Shown here one piece after another: positions 35,401 to 47,298 of a DNA stretch of 64,000 bases. The position numbers and the translations under genes are program-made. Positions within the stretch are counted from its first letter, which is position 1. Each line of letters opens with the position of its first letter. The DNA is taken from positions 8,362,827 to 8,426,826 of the forward strand of contig NC_084805.1 of the NCBI RefSeq assembly GCF_963583255.1, in the 5' to 3' direction. Under the pieces are notes generated by a model. That model was not told the DNA's origin, did not search any database, and saw nothing but the letters and a program-made list of their open reading frames with translations. The DNA is from Pyrus communis (Eukaryota; Streptophyta; Magnoliopsida; Rosales; Rosaceae).

Positions 35401-36718
35401 TGAAAAAATGTATATGGTCCTGATTGGTCGTGCTCTATCTTGTTGCAATATTGATGATTTTTCTAGGTATTTTTGGTCGGCCCACCTCGCCATGTCGTCT
35501 GTCTAACAACTTGGGGCGACCCGTCTTTTAGGAGAGAGACACGTACATCGCCACCATAACGATTTAAACTATCGGTTCAAGTCTTTAAGGTTATGTGTAA
35601 GATTTTCTCTGCATGATTTTGTATTAGTAGTCTGGTATACCTTTGGTGGTAATGATTTTCGTTCTACTTAAATTCTTTCCAATTCTCCGTCTTTAGATTC
35701 ACAATTCGAGTTCGAGTTGAGTTCAAATTCATGTGGTTTAGTGAGGTTCAGGGGTTAATTGAATTCAGGCTTACTCGGATTTTGTCTGAATTCGCCCAAT
35801 TTAAATTGTACCCCTATAAATAATTGAGGTTTAAAGTGGGCCTACATTTGAAACAATGATAAACTGTCATGCCATTTGGTAATTGTAGGCAAAGATTATA
35901 TTTTGTCACCGTTGATATTTGTTTGCTGAATAAGATTAGTGATTCTAGTTAGCATCAACAACTCAAAATATAATGTCGTCCTCCAATCATCAGTCGTAAA
36001 GAGCTAATAGAAAACTACTGCTAAAAAGCCAGTAGGAACTAACTCACACAACAAACGTAAGTTGAGATGCTGCTACTTGTTTTAACTTTGAACAAATCGA
36101 GCTAAAAACCAAAACCTTAAAATAATATCTCACAACGACTTTGGATGAAGATTATCCCATATCGAAGGATAAGTGCTCAAAAGATTTGGACTATAGAGTT
36201 GCAATGTGAGAAAATTGAAACGTCATGACACATTTTTAAATTAACTTTACTTTTCTTTTTTTTTTTTTTTTTGGTTAAAAATTGACACCAAATATCGATG
36301 GTGTGAAATGTACTTAGTCTTAAAGTTTTGTAAGTTCAAACATCTTATTTCGTTTAGGGGCATCCTTTCTTGGTCGCCTCATTCTTCAACCATGTGTTAA
36401 AATGCGACTAAAGTATTGCAGATGGTGTGCTGAGGTTGGCATAAATTACGATGTCACGCTCAATGTCACTCAAGCCTCCCCGATGTCCATTTTTCATTAT
36501 AAGAATAAGGTAAGGATCCTTTAAAATGGAGTTTGTTGCTACGACATTGCTTATAGTTTGCAAAATTTCATCAAAACCTGTTGTAACTTTTTTATGTATT
36601 TCATGATGGTGTTACCATTTTCATATCCTATAAAATATCTACCAAAACTAGGGTGTTATTATTGACACTCTAAGACCATCTTCAAAGATCAAATACGCCA
36701 ATTAGGACTAAAAGACTT
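32500..36718. other. AT-rich spacer
   Basis: No credible genes. It contains a duplicate of the leader/promoter block of the small gene at 33565-33740, a CT microsatellite at 34738-34757 and a T run near 36252. Frames around 34290-34550 on both strands are short and lack recognisable motifs. Confidence 0.45.
33565..33740 (-). repeat. Duplicate of the small-gene leader and promoter
   Basis: It matches 32405-32600 block for block (TTTTTCTTCTTTCTT, CTCTTTCT, CTCCCCTTAT, CCTATCCAT, CTACTTGTA, CTACAAATAAA, ATATAGAAAA). The TATAAATA of the other copy is changed to TATATGAG and no ORF matching the 58-residue frame follows. Confidence 0.65.
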
Positions 36719-38300
36719 TGTTAGAGCCCAAAATTTCACCAACAAGCCTAAAGCCCAATCATTGCATATACATTGCAAGCCAATATTAAATTCATGCATA
36801 CAGTGTGAAACGAGAGGTATGCAAATTTACGATCATGCCACGTCAATAAAATAAAAATTTATAAGTTAGGTGTTAGTAAAATCACGCCAACCCAAGCAAA
36901 TCATGCATGTTTGTCGTTGCAAACCGTATTATAATTCGAGTCATGCCAACATGTGACATGCTTAATTGAGCCAAAGCCACACAATGGGGCTTGCTGAGTG
37001 GGGGTGATGTGGATGGTTACGAAAGTTTATTGGGCCTATGTGGAATTAAGATTGTGGAAAACTTAATTTGAGCTGCTTGGGAGCATCAAAAGTCCATGCC
37101 CATGATTTTGGCTTCACGTGGGAAGGAGTAGCTTTTGTCTTACCCATTCTCTTACAAACTAACTACGATATTCATGAACCAACCAAACCTAAAGCTAAGC
37201 TAACCAAATCACGTTTTGACCTTGAGCCATGTGCCTCCTTTAATGAACAAAAGCATATGTCTTTCCTTCCCAATCTCTTACAGGAAAACAAGGGAGAAAA
37301 CGGAGAGAAGTGTTGCCAAAGATGGAGTCATGATGTGGAACTTGGTGTAGGAAAGAAGAAACTCTGACCAACGTGTTCAACCTAGGGTTTACGAGGTTGT
37401 CAGCTCTTTTCAGCATTATACCAAAAAGAACCTTGTAGCTACAACCATGGAAAGAAGAACTAAAGAAAGGAAGACTTATCATATTTGGAAGAGGAAAAGA
37501 AACCAATAGATTCACAAGCTGGAAGTTGAAGGGATCCATGCACCTATAAATCAAGAGCATCAACACACTTGAAAGAGAGAGGCACCAAACAGAGCAAGTT
37601 ATTTATAAGTGCTGGAGACTCCAACTCACGAGCTTTAAACCATTCTTTCACTGATATTTCCAATAAACTTCATTACCCCTTTAAAAACTACCAAACCATT
37701 AGCAACCCTTGATTAGCCACCCAAAACCATACAAGTAAGAACAACCTATTTCTCTCTCACGCCAAACTAGGCTTTTAGCTCCACACCATGCATCATTCAT
37801 GCAAGTTATATTCATTGTGATTACTTAGTCCTTCCCAGTGTTTGTTAGTTTAATAAATCCTCCTCAAAGCCCCCAGAAGCACTTCATCAGTGTCGGAAAC
37901 ATTCAACTACCAGGAGAAGCACTTCATAGTGCTGGAAACATTCAACTACTGTAGGAAGCACCTCAATAGCCACCAAAAGCTCTTTAAAGCTCTTGGAAGC
38001 ACTTCATCAGTGCCAAAAACATCCGACTACTGCATGAAGCATTTCAAAAGTCATTAGAGGGTGTTGGAAACATTCGACAACTACAGAAAGCACCTCAACA
38101 ACAGTGAGAAACTCCTCAAAGCAATCGGAAACACCTTATCAACATTAGAAGCACTCATTGTAACAACAGACCAAACACCTAGGAGTTGTTGGAAGAACAA
38201 CAAAACATTCCATAGGACTTGCTTTTCCATCAGGATGTGTTGGGCCTAATCCTCACTAACTCAGAAATAAGGATGTGAAGGTTTTGGCTCGTCTCACTAT
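36719..38300. repeat. Repeat of LTR or LARD character
   Basis: Sequence starting TGTTAGAGCCCAAAATTTCA has the composition of a long plant LTR, with a tandem-repeat section at 37870-38150 and short spurious frames. I could not find a matching terminal CA with a target duplication, so its limits and class are uncertain. Confidence 0.35.
37870..38150. repeat. Degenerate tandem repeat (GAAGCACTTCATCAGTG units)
   Basis: About seven diverged units of roughly 37-45 bases on the pattern GAAGCACTTCATCAGTGT, CGGAAACATTCAACTAC, starting near 37876, 37914, 37953, 37999, 38036, 38085 and 38127. Confidence 0.65.
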
Positions 38301-39443
38301 AACATAAGCCCATCAAAATGTTCAACACAAAACCCCTTAATAGATATCAAGTTGGTTTTGAAGGGAGATGTCCTATATGACGTGGAAGTTGAGTCATTTG
38401 ACTCTACAAAGACCCGAAATTTAATTATATTATTTATCTATTTTTATAACCACATTTTTTTTAAACTAATTACTTATGTTTCAATGTTGGTCTCCACATG
38501 TTGAGCAAATGAAAGAAAGGGAAGCTAAGAATGTCAATGGATAAAGGGGTATTTGTATGACTGCTTAGAGAGCCTTCCAAATTAGCAGGAGGTGGCAGTA
38601 TGTGGTGATGAAAAAGTTTTCCCTACTTAAGCAGTTGACACCTACTGCATTCAAGTAAGTGAGTAAGCTACTTGTTAGCTTGAGTTTGTCCAAGTTGGAA
38701 GCTAGAATGGTTTTGCCGCTAGGTGGAATAGGTGTCACACTACTAGACATAAAGCCCTTTGGCTTTGCACGTAGCAGTTTGTTAGAGCAACTCCAGCTCT
38801 CTCTAAGAGGTTGGCCCAAAGCCTAAAAAAATAAGCTGGCACCCAAAAAAACCCCTCCACCCCTAGAAATAAGCCAACCCAAAGTCTGCCACAGTTTGTA
38901 GGCCAACCCAAAATGGACTAAGTAAGGAATCGGCCTATCTAACATCAGCAAATGCCTGATATTTTTTTTGCGTCAGGCGTGTGGGAAACACGCGCGCATA
39001 GGATAACGTTCCTGACAAAAAACTGATGGCAGGCCCCGTGCTACAGGCGCACTAAATGGGCACGGGATATGGACCACGTGGTGCGTCTTCGGCCGTTGGA
39101 TTTCCAATGATAAAAAAATTTTGAATTTCAAACCCAACGGCTAATGACGTGGCAATATCTAGACCGTCCAATTCCTAGATCAATGGTCTAGGATTCAACC
39201 AAAAAACATAAAAAAAAAGTCAGAATTCTTACCGTTGGCCATGTGTCCAATTTTGGGTTGTTGGATTTCAATCTTTTTCAAATCCAACGGTCCAAATTAA
39301 TTAACTTAATAAAATTATTAAAAATACAGAAAAAATAAAACAATTTTTTTTTCTATAAATACCTAACCATCATCTTCCACCTTACACCATATTTCAATAT
39401 TTTCAACACTTTGAACGAAAGCTTTCATATACTTTTGTGTGCA

Positions 39444-40366
39444 AAAAATAGCTACTTGGACAGTCATTGAAGATGTTACATTGTGTGAATGCTGGGTTCA
39501 AATTACTCATGACCTAATTACGGGTAATGAGATGCAGTTGCGAGAACTTTGGGGTAGAATTACTACATCGTTTTAGGAAATGTTTGGAAAAGACGCAAGA
39601 AGTAATCAAGGTCTTCAAGGTCGTTGGAAAAAACTCAACAAATTGCTTACTTGTTGGAGAAACGCCATTTCTCATGCTTCCACTAATCTGAGTAGTAGCA
39701 GAAGTTCAGCGGATCAGGTGACAATATTTTTATTTATTTATTTGTATTCCACCTGCATCAATATTTTAATTTATTTATTTGTATTACACCCGCATTTTAT
39801 AATATTGTCTTATCCCACATTTTATAGACACTTCAAGCACAAGCATGCTATAATGCAAACAAAAGAAGAAGAAAAAATCATTCACCAGATGGGAATGTTG
39901 GAATATTGTTGTCAAAGATTGTCCCAAATACAAACTTGTGCCAACTGGTCCAGAAGTTGTCATGCACAACATCCCTCTACACAGTTCGTCAGCAGCAGAC
40001 CCGGACCAACAGGAAGGCGACACATTTGAAGAGCAGGAAAGGACACCTGAAGCAGTGCCGAAGCCAACTCGTTGTTCCTTAAGGCCTCAAGGTAAAAATT
40101 CGGCAAAGAAAAAAGGGAGTTCTTCCAAGAATGACTGCACAAAATATATGGATAAACTTGCTTGCCAAGGTAAACTGACCATGGCGGAATATGCGGCTAG
40201 AGATGAGGCAAAAGTTGCGACTATGCAAGCAATCTTAGCAGCTACTAAAAGATGTGATGCAGCTAATGAGAGACAAAGAGAAGTACTTAATCGAGAAATG
40301 GAGATGCTTAGAGAAGAAAGGATGGCTCAAGCAGATTGTGACACTATGAACAAGCCTCTAGTATGA
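39444..40366 (+). pseudogene. Harbinger ORF1: Myb/SANT-like protein with NAM-associated tail
   Basis: The first exon reads ECWVQITHDLITGNEMQLRE LWGRITTSF, then TAG, then EMFGKDARSNQGLQGRWKKL, a helix-turn-helix (trihelix/SANT-like) domain seen in the DNA-binding partner of PIF/Harbinger transposases. An intron of about 110 bases follows the donor at 39719. After it, SFTRWECWNIVVKDCPKYKL and VPTGPEVVMHN lead into a basic, then coiled-coil C-terminal part (AEYAARDEAKVATMQAIL to TMNKPLV, TGA-type end at 40366). Lesions are no visible start ATG, an in-frame TAG at about 39573, and a frame change in the purine-rich stretch near 39860. The intact protein would bind the element ends and help the transposase act in the nucleus. 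Confidence 0.75.
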
Positions 40367-40529
40367 ATGTCTCTGAATTCTAAATATTTTTGGACATTGG
40401 AAAAAGAGGACGTGGTGCGAAAGAGGCGTGCAACAAACGATGGAACAAGTGGAGGGGGTTCTAGCTACACAAATCCTAGCAACGAAGATCCTAGCTCTGC
40501 ATATCCTAGCTACTATAACTTTATATAAT

Positions 40530-40790
40530 TTCTAATTTATTTTTGTACTTTATGTAATTTCATATTTATTTTTAGTACTTTATGTAATTTCTTATCTATT
40601 TCTAGTACTTTATGTAATTTCTTATTTATTTTTAGTATTTTATTTAAACACACCAAATAAAATTACATAAACACACCAAATAAAATTACATAAACACACC
40701 AAATAAAATTAAAAAAACACACCAAATAAAATTACAAAAACACACCAAATAAAACTTTAAAAAACACACCAAATAAACTAAGAACTTTAT
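40530..40790. repeat. Back-to-back tandem repeats between convergent Harbinger genes
   Basis: About four units of TACTTTATGTAATTTCTTAT (40538-40640, ~30-base period) are followed by about six units of ACACACCAAATAAAATTACA (40650-40785, ~22-base period). They occupy exactly the gap between the two convergent 3' ends, where both transcripts should terminate. Confidence 0.8.
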
Positions 40791-40810
40791 TCTTCGACCA
40801 AAAGCTCCTT

Positions 40811-42203
40811 TTAAGTTCCGTCACCTTGTTTCAATCCCCACAAGTGCTCAATCAAGTCACTTTGACGGCTTAAATGCATGTATGGTCGTTGCATTAAAAT
40901 GTACCGTTCAATGATCAATTGACTGTAACATCCATCCCTTTCCAATGGCTCGTGCTGCACGGGATCTTCAGTACGGTCATGAGCACAATATATACGTGTT
41001 TTGGAATTGTTCATCGTGTCCGGCTCGTATTCATCGATGGCATCATAATCATACTCATCTCCCACAATCATATTGTGGAGAATGATACACGTCATCATGA
41101 TGGATCGAAGAGCCTCTACATCAAATAATATGGCAGCAGCCTTGATAATCGCCCAACGAGCTTGCAGGATACCAAAACAACGCTCCACATCCTTCCTACA
41201 CCCCTGTTGACATCTTGCAAAGTGTTTTTCCTTTTTCATTTTGTGGACGTGGCACTGTTTTGACAAACGATGTCAACCTTGGGTAAATGCCGTCTACTAG
41301 ATAGTATCATTTGTCGTACTTATACCCAATATGTAACTTTCGGTGTTTTTCTTTGCGGCACCTCGTCGAACACTGGAGATTAGGCAAGGACATTGAGGTC
41401 ATTTTGAGCTCCTGGAACACTGAAAAAAAAGCATGCCAAATCCATGTGTCAAAATGATGTCATCGCTTCCAAAATGATACTTTTGGCTCATTTTTTGTCG
41501 CCATAAGCTCCTTGCCATGCACTTGAACAGTTTTTCCAGGTCCAGTGCATACAATCGATCCTTCCAATCATGCCAAGAAAACCTCGCATCTTACCCTTCT
41601 TCAGAAGCCTTCACAAGTCCATTGTTGTGGGTTTCTAGAGGCACTCATTGCTGTAGAGAGCTTCGATTGCGGAGCAAAACCCCATCAGGGACTCTAGAAT
41701 AGTTGAAATTCTCATCCTTGTTATCTCATCTACTTGATCTACAGATGCTCCATATGCAAGTATCCACAAGGCAGCAATAATTTTTTTGCTCAGGAAGAAG
41801 ACCTAGAACATGAAAATCATCATTTTTTTTTTTTGCACAAAGTATGGACCATGGTTGCAAATAGCAATCATGATTTGTTGAACAAACTTCATTGCATTCT
41901 AAAACGATGTCTAAAAATATGATCAGGGAATACACTGTTGGAGATAAAATAATCTTCTAAGAGATCATTACCTCGTCTTTCCCTTTTTCTATCCAAGTTT
42001 GCAGCACGTTTGGGTTTGTAGATCTGAACCACAACTTGCATGACACGACAGAAATGTGAGGCTCTTTGCCTTCTATGTTCATCATCATTTTCCATTACAA
42101 ACGCCTTATCTCCACCATCCTCGAGCTTGAACAATTCTTCCTGTTTTGCCAACAATTTTTTCTGTTGCTCATCGATTTCATACAATCTCCTTGAAGAAGA
42201 CAT
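40811..42203 (-). pseudogene. PIF/Harbinger DDE transposase, broken
   Basis: The minus-strand frame starts MSSSRRLYEIDEQQKKLL at 42203 and includes DYFISNSVFPDHIFRHRFRM, the conserved entry segment of plant Harbinger nucleases. A TGA at about 41889 replaces what is probably an Arg codon. Homology continues in shifting frames through GFLGMIGSIDCMHW (first catalytic Asp), NDLNVL..SPVFDE (second Asp), and an intact C-terminal block (CRKDVERCFGILQARWAI, MMTCIILHNMIVGDE) to TAA at 40811. At least one stop and several frame shifts, including in an A12 run near 41825, make it inactive. Intact proteins cut and join the element with Mg2+-dependent DDE chemistry. Confidence 0.85.
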
Positions 42204-42314
42204 TGTAAGAACTCAAGATTTAAAACGATGAAGAAGGATTCTAAGCTAGTTTGAGTTTGGTGTATGAATTAGGATGGATGTAAGGTTTATATGGACAAAA
42301 GAAGAAAGGATGAG

Positions 42315-42690
42315 GTTGTGGATAATGTCACGTGACACTACGTGATTGATTGAAAATCTTATCAAAATATATTCTAAAGGATTCTAAACAGATAGTGACA
42401 CATGAAGCGACGGGATTGGTTCAAAATTTTATCAGAAATCTATCCATAAAAATAGTAATTTCGGATAATGACACATGGCGTGACAAGACTGGTTAAAAAT
42501 CTGCAATGAGATTAGTTCAAGATCTTATTAGAAATCTATCCACAAAAATAGTACTTTCAAATAATGACACATGGCATGACAATATTGGTTAAAATTTCGC
42601 GATGGGATTGGTTCAAAATCTAATCGGAAATCTATTCACAAAAATAATACTTTCGGATAATGACACATGGCTTGACAAGATTGGTTAAAA
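42315..42690. repeat. Subterminal tandem repeats of the Harbinger element
   Basis: Five diverged units (GATAATGACACATGGCxTGACAAGATTGGTT and flanks) start near 42320, 42393, 42474, 42560 and 42656, spaced about 73-96 bases. They may be transposase-binding subterminal repeats. That role is inference. Confidence 0.65.
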
Positions 42691-42948
42691 ATCCTATCTA
42701 AAATTAAAAATAAAAATATTTTTTTATTATTTTATAAAAAAAATTAATAATATTTTAATACAAATTGACTAGACTTTGGGCCAGCTCATTTTTTAGGGGT
42801 GAAGATGCATTTGACCAATTACTGTTCATTCAAGTCAATTACTATTTATTTGGGCGGATTAAATGAATTTTGGGCCAGCTCATTTTTAAAGGTGGGGTTA
42901 CTCTTATGGTCCATCCAATATCCATTCAACTACTGCGTTTCCTCTAGT

Positions 42949-42979
42949 ATAAATAGAGATGCAGCCTTCATGCTAAACT

Positions 42980-43048
<69 letters not shown>
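42949..43048 (+). promoter_or_regulatory. TATA box followed by a long GA microsatellite
   Basis: GTATAAATAGAG at about 42948-42959 is followed 20 bases later by an uninterrupted GA repeat of about 70 bases (42978-43048). The arrangement resembles a plant core promoter with a GA-rich leader. No convincing coding exon follows; ATGs at 43078 and 43089 open only very short frames. It may be a non-coding transcript or nothing. Confidence 0.35.
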
Positions 43049-43051
<3 letters not shown>

Positions 43052-43819
43052 TCATCGAAAAGGGCGGGGCCTGAATCATGAAACAAACATGATTACATTT
43101 TTTGTTAATCTGCAGCTGGCAAGGCTTTGGTAATTATTCTCAGAACTTGTTTCCTTTCATGGTTATTTGTATGAATGCTGTTATGGAAACCTAGTTTTAT
43201 ATGCAGAACCAAAATATGCACATTACCTAAACCCTAATTTGGTATGATATGATGGACTGTTTCAGCGGAGTAATATTAGACACTAATAGGGCTAGTTGTA
43301 TGCATTTAGTATCCATCTTATCAGGTTTTAGATATATAGCTATTACGTATTTTATAGCTCAGGGTCTGTCAATAGTTTGAAACAGGAAACTAGATATTAA
43401 TCCTTGAAAAAGATTATCTTTAGACTAAAACCTTAACCAAGATAAAAAAAAAACTAATTATAGTCCTTTGACTTATATCCAAGTCAACATTTATATTTAA
43501 TGTCAGACTTAATTTCTTTTATGTAATTTTTTTCTTTCTATATTATCTTTGAGTGAATTATAATGTATCATATTTAATTTATTTATAACTTTTCATTTTA
43601 TTGCTAACATAAATGGTTCTACTTTAAAATGAAACTTTTTACCAACCCAAAAAATTATCTTCAACCGTGTAAGAAGAAAAGGCTAGGGCCACTGTCCACA
43701 TCTAATATTTCTTCTTCTTATACATCCAATAGTGCATGATTTATCTTTACCATTTTTTTCTAGTGTTGATGATTTATTTTCACCTTCTCATACATCGAAT
43801 CTACCGATTTTTTCTTTTG

Positions 43820-44035
43820 ATGTTAATGTATCAATACTTCCGTACCTATATGTACATATGTACCGACACTTTCGCACTGATACTTCTGTACCAATGCTAA
43901 CGTATCAATACATTTGTACCTATATGTATGTATGTACCTATGTGTATGTATGTACTGGTACTTCCATATCGATACCTTCGTATCTATATGCACGTATATA
44001 TACCTACGCATATGTACCGACACTTAGCCAATTCA
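43820..44035. repeat. Degenerate tandem repeat rich in GTACC/TATATGTA
   Basis: Imprecise units of 20-40 bases on the pattern CCTATATGTATGTATGTACC and GATACTTTCGTACC. The long reading frame across it is a by-product of the repeat. An AT microsatellite follows at about 44079-44106. Confidence 0.65.
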
Positions 44036-44072
44036 TATATATAGATAATAAGGAGTTGTTATACTATTTTTT

Positions 44073-44109
<37 letters not shown>

Positions 44110-45931
44110 GGGTTATTATTTAATATTTTAACCTATTGTTTTTGTAGTTGATTTTTCTATCTTCGACTTCTTAAGTTGACTGACCTAAAATTACCATAGA
44201 CTTAATTTGTTTGTCAGCAAGTATAAATTAGTATAATTTACCTTAGTTGGATTTATCTTATTGACTTTCGTATCAAAATTTAAATGTTTTTGAATTTTGA
44301 ATGGTTTATTAACAAAATATATTTAAGCCTTAATTATAGAATAGGTTGACAATTTAAATGGCAAAGTTTGTAAATATGGTAGGTAATAGAGGTATCTTGT
44401 AATATGATGTGGCGGTGAATATTATATTAAGGACTTAAATAAGATTTTGAAACCCATTCAGGTTATAATCTAAAAATTATCTTATATAGGCCCTAAAATC
44501 TAATTGCCCCTAGTTGAAAAGGATTGTATCATACATCAAAATATGCTTAATGTCATCAATCATATAAAAGGCTTTATTTGACTATTGGCTAAAGTTATGT
44601 TTCATCACCCAGCTTATACACCAAGAAGACAGCATGCATATTTATATTGGAATTTCATATGTTCCATGTTTCCTAAAGTTGTACTAATTCAAACGTTCAG
44701 TCATGACCTTGTTATTATTTTAGATCAACCAAAAGGGCATTTGAAATGGATGCTGTTGAATTAGTTCTCTCAAGTACTTTGACTGGGATTAAAGTTCATG
44801 TCATGCATTTGTGATTTGCTTATACTTGTGAAATAGGAATTGACCATTGTGGTGGTGTCTTGGGTGTTAATAACTCGGTGCAATGCTTTGAAATCCAAGT
44901 AGGGGAAATACGATAGACCTTTACGGAGATTGATTATATTAAATTTCGTGAAATATTGTTATATTATTATCTCATTGGTTGATTACTCTTGTTGGGTGAT
45001 ACTAAGATAAGTGTATATCGTTCGTTGGATGTCTGTTTGTTATTGACTATTGAATTACTCTTGGTTGAGAAATACTTTATTATATGTGAATGATGAACTG
45101 AAAGTATTTGTGAATCATTCATGATGTGTCATGAGGTTGAAGTTTCGGTGTTGAGAAAGAAATTGGAAATGAGGGTAGTTGAGCTAAACTCTTACTAGGT
45201 GAGCCTACAGTACACAGATTCTTTTCGGGTAATTCGGAACTGGCGACGAAGATTTTTGGTGAGACGACTAACAAAAGGGGAAATTGGGACAATTGAGTTA
45301 CAGGGGTTAATTTGTATAATAGAACATTCGAACCACCACTGCTATAGGACGTCCAGGTCTACGTGTTTTATTATTGGGAACTTTAACGAAAAGCTCTCAG
45401 TACTGTTCAATTTAACGAAAAACCACATTTTTACACTAAATAATCAATTATGGTACTATTCACTTTACCCTTTATTTTGTCATTTTCGTTAAAACTCAAA
45501 GTTTTCAAGCCTTTTTCATTAGTTTTCCTTTTATTATATCAATTAACGGGTAGAAATGAAGAGTATTGCATTGCACTCATGCATTGTTATTGATAATGAT
45601 TTGGTACTTGATTACATGATTTTATGACACGTAATTTAGTTTAGTCAATTAATTGTGGTAAGGTTATGTCCCTACTGAGCTATTAATGCTCGCTCCTTTG
45701 TTGTTGTTTACGAGCTAGACAATCAAAATGGTTGATGAGATGAGATTGAATTAGATTGAGGCTAGCATTTGTATTTATTATTTATTTTAGCCTTGTAAAG
45801 AATTCTCTTGATTCTTTTATAAGAGGAATTTTATATTTTCCATCCAGTTTCAGCTTCTCTTTATTTATTTTTTATTCGCAAACCGGGCGTGGGGATGCAT
45901 TTGTCCATTGATGTTGGGTTTGGGGCATGAC
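44110..45931 (+). mobile_element. LTR-like sequence ending GGGGCATGACA
   Basis: The right-hand part, with TCCCTACTGAGCTATTAATGC and the terminal TTTGGGGCATGACA at 45931, has the look of a gypsy LTR 3' end. I could not fix the left end or a target duplication, so the start given is only the start of the stretch. A TTAACGAAAA-type MITE lies within it at 45377-45530. No protein domains are seen. Confidence 0.35.
45377..45530. mobile_element. TTAACGAAAA-type MITE, copy 3
   Basis: Runs from GGAACTTTAACGAAAAGCTC to TTTTTCATTAGTTTTCC, in the same orientation as copy 1. It sits inside the LTR-like sequence that ends at 45931. Confidence 0.75.
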
Positions 45932-46380
45932 AAACTCCTTACTTTCTAGTTGTCTTTTTTTTATTTTATTTTTTATAGTAAACAAAGATAGAGTCAAATA
46001 CCTTTAATTTAATTTTTTTAATGCATGGGTCATAGACAACCAAAAAGATGAAAACTAAAATTAATTTTTATTATTTTTAATAGTTAATGTAACTATGGGG
46101 GCCAGTATATTGATAAAATAAATATTTAACACATTCATTGGAAAATAATAAGATTTATTATCTATATTCAATTGGCCACATCAGTAATCAAATAAAATTT
46201 TGACATATCTTTAGAGATGCTCTATCTCTAAAGAAGATGTCAAATCCTAAGTGGTATGTCACGCACTTAAATTTGAAGGTTGGAAGAAACTCCAACCGAT
46301 ATGTCAATCTTACGTGTATTGACATAAGAATTTTTTGCGGCCAATTCTATCATAGGAGAAAAGGTGATGCCAATTAATTA

Positions 46381-47162
46381 TGGCTTTTTATATCAGCACC
46401 CCGTATTAAAATTTAATATTAAATGACTTATTACACTACTATGCAATGACAATTTTGACCTTATTAGGTTTTAAAAAAAAAATTTCTATATACTCCCCAA
46501 ATCACTTTTAACGTATTATTTATCTTCTTCAACTATTAAAACTCCTCCGACCCTTCATTGTTGAACAAAACCTAACCAATGAAACTACAAACATGTTGAT
46601 TGAGAAAAAATTATTTTTGACTAATGAAACACGAAATCAATGTTTCAGAAGCTTCACATGAGGTAAGACTTCATATTTTTTTATTCTTTTAGTGATTTTG
46701 ATGACATCGATAATTATTTAATCTTGCTTTTGATGCGTTATTCAAGCTTCTATGTTCGTGTTCATCTTTTAGGGATCACAGGGATTACATGAAGAATTAA
46801 ACACAAAAAATTACCACCAAATATTTAAAACAGACGACATGGGTTTTAATGGTGGAATTGAAAACAACCCACATATGCTTTAAATCCCAAGTGGCATCTT
46901 TTGTCAAAATTCCAGTCGGCATTTTTTTGTCCAAATTAAAAGCTTTATAAGATTTGAGAAATGTGGGGTGTATAGAAAATATGGGGGTGCATGTAGAAAA
47001 TGTAAGGTGTATATTAATAAGAATGTGGGGTGTGAGGGTATTATGCGGAAGTATGTGGGGTGTATTAAGATAATTTTTAATTGAAAAACCAAATGTAGGG
47101 TGTATTAAGTATGTGATGTTTATTTAACAATTTGTGGGGTGTTAATATAATAAGTCTTAATT
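46381..47162. mobile_element. MULE-like inverted-repeat element, uninterrupted copy
   Basis: The left end is GGCTTTTTATATCAGCACCC and the inverted right end is GACTTATTATATTAACACCC. Similar flanks (TTAATTAT and TTAATTGT) suggest a target duplication of 8-9 bp. It is the reference copy for the split element at 23283-28861. It contains many GTGGGGTGTAT units on the right side and no transposase. Confidence 0.6.
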
Positions 47163-47298
47163 GTTTTATTGTACGGGTCTTATTAATGTATCAATTCTAA
47201 ATTACAGAAATTTATTTTAGTTGGTTTCTTTTTAAAAATGAGTCATACAAATATTATTATAAAAATAAAAAATAAATGTGTTGGAATAAGAGAAGAAC

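Larger units (their letters stand above)
38785..42903. mobile_element. PIF/Harbinger DNA transposon, full length but decayed
   Basis: The 4119-bp element is flanked by TTA (38782-38784 and 42904-42906), the usual target duplication of this superfamily. Terminal repeats are GAGCAACTCCAGC on the left and GAGTAACCCCACC (inverted) on the right; the next bases AAAxxxGAGCTGGCCCAAA on the right mirror TTGGCCCAAAGCC on the left. It carries the two expected genes in convergent orientation: a Myb/SANT-like DNA-binding ORF on + (39444-40366) and a DDE transposase on - (42203-40811), both broken. Confidence 0.88.

Noticed and set aside
37870..38150. CRISPR-like repeat array
   Set aside because: Units are diverged, of uneven length and adjacent without unique spacers, in plant nuclear DNA. 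A degenerate tandem repeat.
42799..43074. 91-residue frame ending in Arg-Glu repeats
   Set aside because: The Arg-Glu tail is just the GA microsatellite, and the front half lies in the Harbinger terminus.
43732..44109. 125-residue frame rich in Tyr/Thr/Val
   Set aside because: It spans a degenerate tandem repeat and an AT microsatellite, with the repeat giving open frames on both strands.
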